From: Methanoculleus formosensis
GTDB lineage: Archaea; Halobacteriota; Methanomicrobia; Methanomicrobiales; Methanoculleaceae
Direction of reading: 5' to 3'
Length of the DNA: 64,000 nucleotides
NCBI RefSeq assembly: GCF_025384765.1
Contig: NZ_VHLL01000001.1
Span: 372,001-436,000, forward strand
Within the stretch, counting starts at the first letter, position 1. Every line of letters begins with the position of its first letter. Position numbers and translations under genes: made by a program. Below are positions 17,832 to 26,881 of this stretch, piece by piece. The notes under the pieces are model-generated. The model was not told the DNA's origin. It worked only from the letters and a program-made list of their open reading frames with translations, and made no database searches.

Positions 17832-18676
17832 GCCGCTCGCCTCTCGATCTTCATGCCGCCCGGCGCCCGGATGACCCCGTCCACGCGCGCGTCCTCGTGC
17901 AGGGTGAGGCGTTTGCAGGAGACGTTCCCGAGGATATGCGCCTCCTGCTCGATCGTCACGTCGCCGTCGCTCTGGACGTCGCCGTGGACGACCGTACCAC
18001 TCGCGACACTCGCATCTTCGCGCGCATGGAGGCTCCCGAAGACCGTCGTCCCCTCCCGGACGGCGATCGAGCCGGCACGGATGTTCCCGTGCAGGCGGCA
18101 CCCCGCCCCGACGGCCATCTTCTCCGGGACGGAGAACGTCTGCATGTTGAGGACGGCGCCGGACGGGATCATCAGCGGCGTGGCATAGGGAGTCTCGTCA
18201 TCGCCGAAGAGTTTTTCGAGGACGGAGTTTAGTTCTTCTTCCTTCTCGATCCCGAGGACGGCCACCAGGTACATCATGATGTAGATGATGACCGGCATCG
18301 GGTTCCGTATGGAGATCCAGCCTTTCGCCTCGAACCCGCGCTCTATCTGGACGTTGTCGCCGATATCGAGGTCGCCCTTGACGACCAGTTTGCCCAGGAT
18401 CCTCACCCCTTCGCCGAGGTAGGCGTCCTCCTCGACGACGACGTCCCCGGCGATCTCGCACCAGTTGTCTATTCTGGCGTCGCCATTCGCAACGATGTTG
18501 CCGTTGATCTTGCTGAATTCACAGACCACGACGTCGTTACCGAGGAGGCCGTAATCGATCCGGCACCGTTCGCCGATGACGATGTCCTGCTCGGTCTTGA
18601 GCGTCCTCTCCTGGAGCTCGGTGTTGTCCGGGAGGGTGCAGCCCTTGATCCAGTCGTGATCTCCTGTTGATTCCAT
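17828..18676 (-). CDS. Bactofilin-like polymer-forming protein
   Basis: 282 residues. Two blocks of repeating short beta strands (about 25-115 and 165-275) follow a pattern of G.I.....A.I......G.V typical of right-handed beta-helix shells (bactofilin/polymer-forming cytoskeletal). A hydrophobic segment (PVIIYIMMYLVAVLGI, about 125-142) lies between them and may insert in or touch the membrane. Related proteins are common in methanogens; their role is probably structural, perhaps organising envelope enzymes. Coupled downstream to the methyltransferase. Confidence 0.75.
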   Translation of the reverse strand: MESTGDHDWIKGCTLPDNTELQERTLKTEQDIVIGERCRIDYGLLGNDVVVCEFSKINGNIVANGDARIDNWCEIAGDVVVEEDAYLGEGVRILGKLVVKGDLDIGDNVQIERGFEAKGWISIRNPMPVIIYIMMYLVAVLGIEKEEELNSVLEKLFGDDETPYATPLMIPSGAVLNMQTFSVPEKMAVGAGCRLHGNIRAGSIAVREGTTVFGSLHAREDASVASGTVVHGDVQSDGDVTIEQEAHILGNVSCKRLTLHEDARVDGVIRAPGGMKIERRAA

Positions 18677-18692
18677 TTACCTGGTATAATCT

Positions 18693-19928
18693 TCATGCGC
18701 CATACTTATGACTCTTATTAATTAGATCCAGGATGATCGGCATGAGGTCGCGGCCGCGGATACGGTGCAGCCCCCCCTCCGCGCACGAGACCTCGTCGAA
18801 CCGGTTCGTCCGGTCGACCCGGACGCCGGGGCCCCTGATGACGACGGGGACCGGGTCGGCGCTGTGGTCTTTGACCGAGCAGGGCGTGCTGTGGTCGGCG
18901 CAGACGACGATCAGGGTGCTCTCGAGATCGAGCAGCGGCGCGAGAGCCTTATCGATCACCTCGATGAAGTCGCGTTTCTGGATCCCTTTGCCGTCGTGGC
19001 CGGCCTCGTCTGCGCCCTTGATGTTCATCAGCACGAAGTCCTTTCGGCCGAGTTCCCCTATCGCCGCCCTCACCTTGGCATCGAGATCGGAGTCGACCGA
19101 TCCGGTCGTCCCCGGCACCGGGATGTGTTCGAGCCCCACGGCCTTCCCGATCCCGGAGATGAGGGTGGCCGCCGAGATGACGCTCCCGGAGATCCCGTAG
19201 CGCTCGGAGAACTGCGGAAACGAGCCCATGTTCCCGGCTCCCCGGATAAGGAGGAGATTTCCCGGCGGGAGCCCTTCCTTCACCCGCCGGACGTTCAACG
19301 GGTGGTTCTGGAGTATCTCGCCGGACTGGCGGATGAACTCGTTGCAGGCAGCGGCGGTCTTTGCATCCGCCGGGTCGGCGGTGCACGGCCGGACCGTGAG
19401 CGGTCGCACCCCCTCCTTCTTCGGATCGTTCGAGGAGACCTTATCGCCGAGCCCCTCCCCGACGAGGGCGAGAGCCGCCCGGTGGCCGGCGCCCGCCTCG
19501 AACCTGAACCCGACGCCGAGTTCCGAGAGGTCGACGCCGTCCCGGACGGCCTCTGCAAGCGGTTCCGTCCCGGAGATCCGGCCGGCCCGGCGGTCGGTGA
19601 CGAGGCCGGCCGCGTCCACGGTGGCGAAGTTGCACCGGAACCCGATCATCCCGGCGGTCATGTGGATGCCGGTTCCTTCGGCTTCGAGCGGGCCGCGGCC
19701 GGTGTAGAACTCCCGCGGCGGGTAGCCGAGCAGGGCGAGGTGGGAGGTGTCGGACCCGGGCCGTATCCCGGGCGCGACGGTATCCATGATCCCGGATATG
19801 CCTTCAGCGACGATCCGATCAAGAACCGGAGTCCGTGCAGCGGCAAGCGGGGTCAATCCACCCAGCGCTTCACAGGGGCGGTCGGAGATCCCGTCCAGTA
19901 CCAGGAAGAGAACCTTCTCAGCAATCAT
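18693..19928 (-). CDS. apgM: 2,3-bisphosphoglycerate-independent phosphoglycerate mutase, archaeal type
   Basis: Interconverts 3- and 2-phosphoglycerate in gluconeogenesis/glycolysis. At 411 residues it has the aPGAM/alkaline-phosphatase fold: the N-terminal metal site LVLDGISDRP, the nucleophile region GSDTSHLALLGY, ATVD near the substrate site, NIKGADEAGHDG and the C-terminal metal site VCADHSTPC. Reverse strand, 16 bases upstream of the bactofilin-like gene, so possibly the first gene of that transcript. Confidence 0.95.
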   Translation of the reverse strand: MIAEKVLFLVLDGISDRPCEALGGLTPLAAARTPVLDRIVAEGISGIMDTVAPGIRPGSDTSHLALLGYPPREFYTGRGPLEAEGTGIHMTAGMIGFRCNFATVDAAGLVTDRRAGRISGTEPLAEAVRDGVDLSELGVGFRFEAGAGHRAALALVGEGLGDKVSSNDPKKEGVRPLTVRPCTADPADAKTAAACNEFIRQSGEILQNHPLNVRRVKEGLPPGNLLLIRGAGNMGSFPQFSERYGISGSVISAATLISGIGKAVGLEHIPVPGTTGSVDSDLDAKVRAAIGELGRKDFVLMNIKGADEAGHDGKGIQKRDFIEVIDKALAPLLDLESTLIVVCADHSTPCSVKDHSADPVPVVIRGPGVRVDRTNRFDEVSCAEGGLHRIRGRDLMPIILDLINKSHKYGA

Positions 19929-19955
19929 CGAGAACAGATGCGATCCAGAACCTGA

Positions 19956-20420
19956 TTATTCTTCCCGGTGAGCGGTGGTGTCCCGGGTTGCCGGGCAGCC
20001 CGTCCCCTTCTGGACGAGTGCCAGGCACCGCTCGATCCGGAGAAACGCCTCCGTCGCGAGGGTCTCGCTCCTCTCGCGGCACTCCTCGGCGCACCCGAGC
20101 ATGATGAGGATGTTGGCCGTCTTGATCGTCTCGGCCGCGAGGCACCGGAGTTCTCCGGCGAGTTCTTCGCCGAGGACGGTTCTCATCTCGCATGCGGTGT
20201 TGTAGATCTGGTGCGAGCACCGCTCAAGCATCGCGTTCGAGGAGAGGACCAGGGCGTTGCCGCTCTCCTTCTCCCTGAGTTCGTCCCATTCCCGGCGGAA
20301 CCGGACGATCATCCTCATGACGATCCCCCGTGTCACCATCTCTCGTTCATCGAAGTCCCGGTGATCGAGCGAGACCCCGCTGATCCGCCGGACCTTCACC
20401 TGCTGCCCTTCTGCCGCCAT
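19956..20420 (-). CDS. Helical protein of unknown function
   Basis: 154 residues from the ATG at 20420, preferred over an upstream ATG at 20471 because GAGGTGA lies just before it. After a basic N-terminus (VKVRRISG) the sequence is nearly all helix, with a pattern (LSSNAMLERCSHQIYNTACEM...RCLAAETIKTANILIM) vaguely like four-helix-bundle proteins. Several Cys are spread through it. I do not recognise a family. Confidence 0.65.
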   Translation of the reverse strand: MAAEGQQVKVRRISGVSLDHRDFDEREMVTRGIVMRMIVRFRREWDELREKESGNALVLSSNAMLERCSHQIYNTACEMRTVLGEELAGELRCLAAETIKTANILIMLGCAEECRERSETLATEAFLRIERCLALVQKGTGCPATRDTTAHREE

Positions 20421-20530
20421 CGCCGTCACCTCTCTTGTATTCCGGCGGAGGTATACCCCGTCATAGGGCATATACCCTTCGTGCCGTTCCCCTCCGGTGT
20501 TTGATGGGGCGCGAAAGGCACGGAGGTTTT

Positions 20531-20540
20531 AAAAAAAGCG
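20531..20540 (-). terminator. Oligo-T terminator after eS1
   Basis: Read on the reverse strand, CGC followed by seven T residues begins about twelve bases after the eS1 stop, closing the uS15-DHH-Pcc1-eS1 operon. Confidence 0.6.
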
Positions 20541-20552
20541 AGCAGTTGAGCC

Positions 20553-21146
20553 TTATACGGCTGCAACCTGCTCGAGTTTGGACTTGGTGATCTCGACCCG
20601 GCGGATCGGGTAGATCGTCTTGACGACCTTGAAGATGTCCCGGGCCATGTCGCCGGAGACGATCTCCTTGACCAGGGTCTCGAAGTCGCTTTCGGCTGCC
20701 TTGGCGGCGAGAGCCTGGGAGATCGCCTGCCGCACGGCGTGGACCTGGCTCTGCTCGGCCCTCGATAGGGTGAGACAGACGACCGTCACCCGCAGGAGTT
20801 TCTTGTCCTTGCTGACAACCGGGTGGATGGTGTCGATGCGGGATGCCCGCCGCTTGACCATCGACCGGAGGTAGTCCCGGGTCACTTCGTGCCCGACGAA
20901 CTCGGTGTACGCGGCGTCGCCGGCCACGTTGTTGATCTTGAATCTCATCTTGATGTGGGACTTCGAGTAGTCCTGCACGACTTCGCCGAGCGTCGCGGTC
21001 ATGACGCGGCCGACCATGTTCTCGGGGTCGGCGGAGATGGCGTCGCCGATCTCGGTCTTGCCGAAGGCATCGGGTACGTAGACACGGTACCACTTCTTGG
21101 CCTTCCAGCCCTCGAGCCTTCTTCCAACCTGTTTCTTCTTTGCCAT
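20553..21146 (-). CDS. rps3ae: Small ribosomal subunit protein eS1 (S3Ae)
   Basis: 197 residues, normal for archaeal eS1. It opens with a basic N-terminus (MAKKKQVGRRLEGWKAKKWY) and contains FKINNVAGDAAYTEFVGHEVTRDYLRS and VVCLTLSRAEQSQ. It binds near the 30S platform/mRNA exit. Last gene of a four-gene operon, 31 bases after Pcc1. Confidence 0.97.
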   Translation of the reverse strand: MAKKKQVGRRLEGWKAKKWYRVYVPDAFGKTEIGDAISADPENMVGRVMTATLGEVVQDYSKSHIKMRFKINNVAGDAAYTEFVGHEVTRDYLRSMVKRRASRIDTIHPVVSKDKKLLRVTVVCLTLSRAEQSQVHAVRQAISQALAAKAAESDFETLVKEIVSGDMARDIFKVVKTIYPIRRVEITKSKLEQVAAV

Positions 21147-21177
21147 GGTATCACTTCTCTCTGTTATTATCGCTTTT

Positions 21178-21453
21178 TTATCCGTTTGATCCTGATTCCA
21201 CTCCGGAGCTCCCTCTCTCGCTCTCCCGCCGTTCTGAGGCGGCGGTGCATACGTCCTCCGCTATCGCCAGGTTCATGAGGTAGTCGTCCACCGACGCGGT
21301 GATCGACCGGAGCCTGGTCCCCTCGATCTCGGCCCGCACCCCGCCCTCGGTCGCGGTTGTCCGGATCAGGGTGAGGTTGTCGGGTTCGAGTGCCGCGGCC
21401 ACGCATTCGGGGTGGCCGTGCGGCGTCTCGATGGCGCCCTCGATCCGGATCAT
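21178..21453 (-). CDS. pcc1: KEOPS complex subunit Pcc1
   Basis: 91 residues. The beta-alpha-beta-beta-alpha dimer subunit of KEOPS, which makes t6A37 on ANN-decoding tRNAs. Diagnostic pattern: ALEPDNL near the N-terminus, then the EIEGTRLRSITASVDDYLMNLAIAE helix. The ATG at 21451-21453 overlaps the DHH gene stop (ATGA). The C-terminal 20 residues are low-complexity. Sua5, the enzyme acting one step earlier, lies at 30.2 kb. Confidence 0.9.
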   Translation of the reverse strand: MIRIEGAIETPHGHPECVAAALEPDNLTLIRTTATEGGVRAEIEGTRLRSITASVDDYLMNLAIAEDVCTAASERRESERGSSGVESGSNG

Positions 21454-22667
21454 GCGGGAACCGCCTCCAGGAGCGTCTGCCTGAACCGGTCGACCTGGTC
21501 GACGGCGATCCGGCCGCCGGCACGACGGCGGTGTCCGCCGCCCCGGCCGCCGCACGCTTCCGCGACCGTTCGCATCACCGCGTCGAGGTCGAGGTCGATC
21601 CCCGGCGGGCAGCGTGCCGAGACGGAACAGTGGTCGCCGCTCATGCCGATGACGAAGACGGGGCCGTTCTGGACGAGGTCGTTTGCAAGCGCGTCCGCGA
21701 CGTCGCTCGCGACTCCCCCGTCGTCCACGCTGAAGAGGGCGACGCGCTCGTCGAGACGGCGCGCCCCCTGGATGCCGGCGACGACCGCCTGCCGGTAGCG
21801 GGCGGTTATCTCCCAGGCGTCCTGGACTGCGTGGCTCGAGCGGAGACAGAGCGATGCGCCGATATCCCCGTTCCCGGCCTTGCCGCAGGCATCGACGACG
21901 GTGGCGAGATTCAGGGCCTCGTCGATCACCTCGCGGCCGAGGCTGTAGGTGGTACCCCAGATCCCCGAGAGCGCGGAGACCGAGGCGTTCGGGGCGGCCG
22001 TGAGGACGACCCGGGTGAGGAGCGACTCGGTGTCCAGGTCGTCCTCGTCGGTGACTTCCGCGACGAGCGCCCTCGCCGCGTCGGGAACTCCCGAGAACCC
22101 CGTGAGGTAGGGGTCGACGGCGAGCGCGAGCTGCTCGACGAGCCCTCGTCCCGGGAGGCGGAGGCCGCGGCGGGGGGTTATGAACCCGTTCGCGATGCCG
22201 TCGTTCACGATCTCTCGGTTCGGGCCGTCGAGCGGCTGGCCGTCCCCGATGATACCGAGGAGCGCGAGCCCCACGAGATCCCGGTTGTCTCCCATATGCT
22301 GGGCGACGATGTAGGCTGTTCCGGCCGCCGAGAGGTTCCGGTCGCCGTCGATCCCGGCGAGGTGCGGGTTGACGTGATAGTCTCCCTCGAAGCGGGGCAG
22401 GTGGTGGTCCACCACCATGACGTCGCCGGGGAGGTCCGTGAGTGCCGATCCGAAGTCGCAGAGAAGCACGCTGCCGTCGCCGGGGAGGTCGGCCGTGGTG
22501 ATGCCGGGGCGGATCCTCAGCCGGAACCGTCCGCCCTTGCGGAACATGGCGTGGCAGAGGATGGATGCGGCGGCTATACCGTCGGCATCGTGGTGCGCCA
22601 GCACCTCCACGAACTCCTGCTTGAGCAGGCGGTCGGCCAGGCTTGCAGCAGCGGCGTCAAGCGACAT
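21450..22667 (-). CDS. DHH-family phosphoesterase (archaeal RecJ-like)
   Basis: 405 residues. Motif I HHDADGIAAASI (about 25-36), CDFGSAL as motif II, VVDHHLP (DHH motif III, about 85) and the C-terminal DHHA1 nucleic-acid-binding motif GGRGGGHRRRAGG. These proteins are Mn-dependent exonucleases related to RecJ/GAN, possibly part of the CMG helicase (Cdc45/GAN-like). The uS15-RecJ-like-Pcc1-eS1 order is a known archaeal neighbourhood. It overlaps pcc1 by ATGA. Confidence 0.9.
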   Translation of the reverse strand: MSLDAAAASLADRLLKQEFVEVLAHHDADGIAAASILCHAMFRKGGRFRLRIRPGITTADLPGDGSVLLCDFGSALTDLPGDVMVVDHHLPRFEGDYHVNPHLAGIDGDRNLSAAGTAYIVAQHMGDNRDLVGLALLGIIGDGQPLDGPNREIVNDGIANGFITPRRGLRLPGRGLVEQLALAVDPYLTGFSGVPDAARALVAEVTDEDDLDTESLLTRVVLTAAPNASVSALSGIWGTTYSLGREVIDEALNLATVVDACGKAGNGDIGASLCLRSSHAVQDAWEITARYRQAVVAGIQGARRLDERVALFSVDDGGVASDVADALANDLVQNGPVFVIGMSGDHCSVSARCPPGIDLDLDAVMRTVAEACGGRGGGHRRRAGGRIAVDQVDRFRQTLLEAVPA

Positions 22668-22673
22668 GGATCA

Positions 22674-23132
22674 TCAGCGGGTGAGCAGGATCTCCGCGGT
22701 CTCCGGTTTGTATGTCCAGCCTTCCGGCATCCGTCCGGACTTGACGTAGTACTTGACCAGTCTGCGCACCTTGGACTCGGCGATCTGCAGCTGCCGCACG
22801 TTGTGCACGTCTTTCTTGTTCTCCACCAGGTGTTTCCTGATCCCGAGCGCTTTCTGCATCAGGTTCCGGAGATCCTCGGGGATCTCGGATTCAAGCCCCT
22901 TCTCGCGAAGGATCTCGTTTATGCGCTTGCCGGTAGCGAGCTTGACGTCGGGTACGGCGTACCGGTCCCGCAGCACAAGGCCGATCTGGCTGGTCGACAT
23001 GCCGTCTTTACGGAGATCGACGATGATCTTCTCGATCTCTGCTTTGTCCGTGTTGGACCACTCGGGTGCCTCCTTACGGTAGGGCCGGACGGAACTGCTG
23101 GTTCCGCGACGCCGAGCGTACATTCTTGCCAT
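22674..23132 (-). CDS. rps15: Small ribosomal subunit protein uS15
   Basis: 152 residues, the archaeal/eukaryal long form with an N-terminal extension (MARMYARRRGTSSSVRPYRKE). It has GLVLRDRYAVPDVKLATGKRI and the helical C-terminus RRLVKYYVKSGRMPEGW. A strong Shine-Dalgarno GGAGGTG lies just before the ATG. First gene of the operon, six bases before the DHH gene. Confidence 0.98.
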   Translation of the reverse strand: MARMYARRRGTSSSVRPYRKEAPEWSNTDKAEIEKIIVDLRKDGMSTSQIGLVLRDRYAVPDVKLATGKRINEILREKGLESEIPEDLRNLMQKALGIRKHLVENKKDVHNVRQLQIAESKVRRLVKYYVKSGRMPEGWTYKPETAEILLTR

Positions 23133-23585
23133 TCATGCACCTCCGATAGATATACTATGTTAAGTCCAGAAAAGAGTCCTTTTACTGACTAATCTCTGTA
23201 ATCCCGAGCCCTTGCGGGCAGTGCTTCCGGGAGCACGTCGGACTTACCACAGCCAGCACGTGATCGTGCTGCATCATATTCTCCGGGAAGAATCTTAAGG
23301 GTATCGGAGGTGTCCCGCCCCGGAACGGAACCTGCAGGATCGCACCCCTCCTGACTCAATGATGCCCACCCCGTCGGGCTCCACCCCACTCATATCCCGG
23401 TCCCTCCTCGTTTTGAGGTTGCCGTCCCGGTACCCGGATACAGCTGTCATCGATCGTGCCGCATTTTCACGAGATTTCTAGAGATCCGGGAAAAGAAGTT
23501 CGTTATACCGGAAAACCCTGATCCGGTGTTTTCCGGTGAGGAATAATTTGAGAATGTTTATTATACCCACGGTAGCATTTGTTCT
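23133..23585. other. Intergenic region between uS15 and a histidine kinase
   Basis: 453 bases between divergent genes. I see the uS15 ribosome binding site and an AT-rich promoter zone at the left, AT-rich sequence before the kinase at the right (about 23530-23580), and no gene or clear repeat between them. Confidence 0.55.
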
Positions 23586-25871
23586 ATGCAAGGAGGATCC
23601 CCGGGATCTCGTCCCCCTCGTGCGTTCACAAAAAAGCGTCTTCTTGACGCCAGCATCATCATCTCTGCTCTGGTTGCCCTGAGCGCCGCACTGTACTGTT
23701 TCTCCATCGGATTCTTCATCATCGTCCCGCACCTCTTCTACATCCCGATTATTCTTGTGGCCTACCAGTATCCGAAGCGGGCCGTTGTGTTTGTCGGCGT
23801 GCTCGCTGCCGGCTACTTTGCGGAGGTGTTGTTCTTCTCCCCGGGCAATGGGATAGAGATCGCAAACGCCCTGCTCCGCATCATGATTTTCTTCATTGTC
23901 GCTATCGTCATATCGAACCTCTCCAGCCGCCTGCAGGTTCGCGAGAGTCGGTACCGGGGGATCTTTGAGACGTCAGGGGCGGGCATCTTCCTCTTCTCGC
24001 CCCGGACCGGAGAGGTCGAGGAGATGAACCAGCAATGCGCTGCGATGCTCGGGTATTCGGAAAATGAGGGTCTGTCGCTTAAAGTGCCCACGATCTGGCC
24101 CGGGTATACCGGACTCACCGGAGCCCTTGAGGCGGGCAGGCTCGATGGCCTGGACTGTAACCTCGTTGCCCGGGATGGAACGTCATCTGCAGTGCTCCTC
24201 TCGGCAAATCTTCTCCCCGATCAACAGGAGGGCTGTGTGGTGGTCACCGGAACGGCGGAACTGAAGCGGATGGAGAATCACCTCCGCCGTTCAGAGGAGA
24301 CGCTCCGGGTCATCCTCGACACCACCGATGTCGGGATCCTTCTGACCGATCCGGGCAGGGTGATCGTGGATGTGAATGCGGCCGCGATTCGGTTTTTCGG
24401 TGGGGCGGGCCGGGAGGATCTGATTGGGCTAAACCCGTATGATCTGGTTGTCGAGAGGGATCGGGAGGCCTGGGTAGCCTACCAGGAACGCGCCCTGCAC
24501 GGGGAGGCGCATGTCTCTGGAGAGTGCATGTTCTACAGGCTCGACAGCCCCGAATGGCCCGCGGAGATCACGATTACCCACTTCGCACAGGACGGAACTG
24601 CCCCGGGAAGGCTGGTTATCTCGCTCCGGGATATCACCGAACGGCGTCGGGCGGAGAAGGAGATGCGGGAGGAAAACCGGCGTCTTTTCATCACGAACGA
24701 AGTTATAGCCGCAGCCGCCGCGTCCCATCGCCTTGACGATCTCCTCCCAGCCACGCTGGAAAAGGCTCTGGCGTTGCTGAATCTCGATATCGGTGCCGTA
24801 CACCTGATGTACCCGGGGGACGATCTTGCGCGCCTGCGTGCCTCTGTGGGTACGGAGAACTTCCCGCTCAGCGTGCAGCGGGATGAACCGCCCTACCGGC
24901 ATGTGCTCGTCGACGGAGAGGCCCGATTCGTCGACCGGTTCCGCGAGAGATACCCGGGGCATGACAATCCTGGTATCCAGTCGTTTGCGGCGGTCCCCAT
25001 CCCGGGCGATGCCGGGCCGGTGGGGTGCATCACTGCCGCGAGCAGGATACGGGAGACGATCCCGGAGAGCGAGCGCCTGATCCTTGCGGCAATCGGTGAA
25101 GAGCTCGGCAACGCGGTCGTGAAAGGGATGCTCCACGAGGATATCGAGGCGGCGCTCGCGTCCGCCAACCGTTACCTCGGCGAGGCGAATGCCGCGACCG
25201 AGGCGGCAAACCTCTACGTGGATATCCTCATGCACGATATCAACAATGCAAACACCGCGGCGATGGGCTACCTGCAGATGGCCCTCGAGTCGACAGGCGA
25301 ACCGCCCCGTGATATCGTCAGGAAGTCGTTTGCCGCCATCTACCAGAGCAACGAGATCATCAGGAACGTCAGCACGATCCGAAAGCTGAAGATTGAACCG
25401 GCCTCGCTTCGCCCGGTGCGCCTTGATCCCGTTATCCGGGGGATGCGCAACTACTACGTCGATACCAGCATCACCTGGGAGGGGCCGGATGCAACGGTTC
25501 TCGCCGACGACCTCATCGGCGAGGTCTTCACGAACCTCATCGGCAACGCCGCGAAGTTCGGGGGGGCGGGCGTGGAGATCACCATCAGCGCCCGGGAGGA
25601 AGGGGATGCGGTCCTGGTGACGGTTGCGGACACCGGCCCGGGGATCCCCGACGCCCTCAAACCGCACATCTTTGAGCGCTACCAGCGCGGAGAGACGAGG
25701 AAGAGCGGGAAGGGCCTCGGCCTCTACATCGTCTGGATGCTCGTCGACCGCTACGGGGGGAGCATCCTCGTCGGCGACCGGGTCTCCGGTCGTCCCGGGG
25801 AGGGAGCGGCCTTCATGCTCACCCTGCCCCGTTACCACCCTGCTGTGGCTGCGGGTGAGCCGAATGATTAA
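23586..25871 (+). CDS. Membrane sensor histidine kinase with PAS and GAF domains
   Basis: 761 residues. The N-terminus has about three to four transmembrane segments (residues 20-115; SIIISALVALSAALYCF, FIIVPHLFYIPIILVAY, ALLRIMIFFIVAIVIS). Two PAS domains follow (about 120-225 and 232-360, ending LRDITERRRAEKEM), then a GAF-like domain (about 370-520). The H-box is ILMHDINNANTAAMGYL (about 553). The HATPase domain has NLIGNAAKFG (N box), DTGPGIP and GKGLGLYIV. The N-terminal set resembles MASE-type sensors. No receiver domain or regulator is adjacent, as is common in methanogens. Confidence 0.92.
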   Translation: MQGGSPGSRPPRAFTKKRLLDASIIISALVALSAALYCFSIGFFIIVPHLFYIPIILVAYQYPKRAVVFVGVLAAGYFAEVLFFSPGNGIEIANALLRIMIFFIVAIVISNLSSRLQVRESRYRGIFETSGAGIFLFSPRTGEVEEMNQQCAAMLGYSENEGLSLKVPTIWPGYTGLTGALEAGRLDGLDCNLVARDGTSSAVLLSANLLPDQQEGCVVVTGTAELKRMENHLRRSEETLRVILDTTDVGILLTDPGRVIVDVNAAAIRFFGGAGREDLIGLNPYDLVVERDREAWVAYQERALHGEAHVSGECMFYRLDSPEWPAEITITHFAQDGTAPGRLVISLRDITERRRAEKEMREENRRLFITNEVIAAAAASHRLDDLLPATLEKALALLNLDIGAVHLMYPGDDLARLRASVGTENFPLSVQRDEPPYRHVLVDGEARFVDRFRERYPGHDNPGIQSFAAVPIPGDAGPVGCITAASRIRETIPESERLILAAIGEELGNAVVKGMLHEDIEAALASANRYLGEANAATEAANLYVDILMHDINNANTAAMGYLQMALESTGEPPRDIVRKSFAAIYQSNEIIRNVSTIRKLKIEPASLRPVRLDPVIRGMRNYYVDTSITWEGPDATVLADDLIGEVFTNLIGNAAKFGGAGVEITISAREEGDAVLVTVADTGPGIPDALKPHIFERYQRGETRKSGKGLGLYIVWMLVDRYGGSILVGDRVSGRPGEGAAFMLTLPRYHPAVAAGEPND

Positions 25872-25905
25872 TCTCCTCCCGGGTCAACGTGTACTGGTAC
25901 CAGGT

Positions 25906-25976
25906 GCGATAGTAGTCTAGCGGTAGGACAGGGGCTTCCCAAGCCTCTAGCCCGGGTTCGATTCCCGGCTATCGCA
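25906..25976 (+). tRNA. tRNA-Gly (anticodon CCC)
   Basis: Full cloverleaf: acceptor GCGATAG/CTATCGC with discriminator A, D arm with TAGCGGTAGGA, anticodon stem GGGGC/GCCTC with loop TTCCCAA (anticodon CCC, reads GGG), T arm CCGGGTTCGATTCCCGG. No intron, CCA not encoded. It lies 34 bases after the kinase gene. Confidence 0.96.
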
Positions 25977-26017
25977 TGCCGTTTTTTTCTCGTCTTTCTC
26001 CCGGTTGGACGACGCTC

Positions 26018-26806
26018 TTATTCGTCGACGACGATCTCGAACCGGCAGTGATCGGACCCCATCGAGTAACACCGGGTCTCGACCGCTTCTGCCTGCCGGC
26101 CGTAGTGGCGGGAGAAGAGCGCCCGGAGGATGCCCGAGTCGAACGCACACGCGGGCTTTCCCGTCACCGGCAGGTCGACGCATTCGAAGCAGTCGTAGAC
26201 GAGGAGGACGAGCGGCTCCGTCTCCGCGACCTCGGTCCTTCCCAGACGGTGCTCTTCCCAGAACCGGGCGATATTCGTGCAGAACGCTCCCGTATCCGGG
26301 TCGGCAACCGCCGGGTAGAGTTCCTCGCCCAGCCATTCTCCGGACCGGGTGAGGAGCGGGTCGAGGAGGACTCCCTCCTGCATGAGCGCCACCCGGATCG
26401 TCCGGAACGCGAGCCGGTAGAATGCATTGGGGTCGCCGGACCCGGGCCGGTACATCCCTGCATAGGCGGCAAGGTCATCAGCCACCCGCTCCTCGGGCGA
26501 GACGCTTGCGACGAGGTCGCCGGTGAGGGAGAAGATCTTCCTCCGGGAGTCCTCCGGGTCGGGCCGCGACCCGATCACGCCCGCTGCTGCGAGGTCCTGG
26601 AGGTGCACCGAGATCGTCGATTTCGCCCGCCCTGCGAGCACGACGAGTTCTTCGAAGGTACGCTCGCGCTCCCTGAGTGCGGCGAGGATCGTACGCCGCA
26701 CCGGGTTCCCGACCGCCCGCGTCCCGCCCGGTGTCGAGTAGAGATCTATCTCGTGGTCCGGCCTCGGCCTGCCTGCCTTCCCCCTGCCGGCCCCCCTCTG
26801 TTCCAT
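26018..26806 (-). CDS. ArsR-type winged-helix regulator with V4R ligand domain
   Basis: 262 residues from the ATG at 26806. The N-terminal winged helix (about 30-95) has PVRRTILAALRERERTFEELV and a recognition segment with KSTISVHLQDLAAAGVI. The C-terminal V4R (4-vinyl reductase) domain (about 115-262) contains the CFECVDLPVTGKPACAFDSGILRALFSRH pattern; the Cys residues could bind a metal or small molecule. Divergent from fprA with a 75-base shared promoter holding an 18-bp palindrome, so it probably controls fprA and itself. Confidence 0.85.
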   Translation of the reverse strand: MEQRGAGRGKAGRPRPDHEIDLYSTPGGTRAVGNPVRRTILAALRERERTFEELVVLAGRAKSTISVHLQDLAAAGVIGSRPDPEDSRRKIFSLTGDLVASVSPEERVADDLAAYAGMYRPGSGDPNAFYRLAFRTIRVALMQEGVLLDPLLTRSGEWLGEELYPAVADPDTGAFCTNIARFWEEHRLGRTEVAETEPLVLLVYDCFECVDLPVTGKPACAFDSGILRALFSRHYGRQAEAVETRCYSMGSDHCRFEIVVDE

Positions 26807-26855
26807 AGGTACACATCGAAAGGATGATATATCAATTGTTCGGATATATTGGAAC

Positions 26856-26873
26856 GTTCGTATTGGTACGAAC
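26856..26873. promoter_or_regulatory. Palindromic operator in the V4R-regulator/fprA promoter
   Basis: GTTCGTATTGGTACGAAC is a perfect inverted repeat with 7-bp arms and a 4-bp centre. It lies nine bases before the fprA ATG and just downstream of TATA-like GGATATATT (26842-26850). A dimeric regulator bound here would block fprA transcription or initiation. GTTCG also occurs once more upstream (26838-26842). Confidence 0.6.
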
Positions 26874-26881
26874 AAGGTGTG

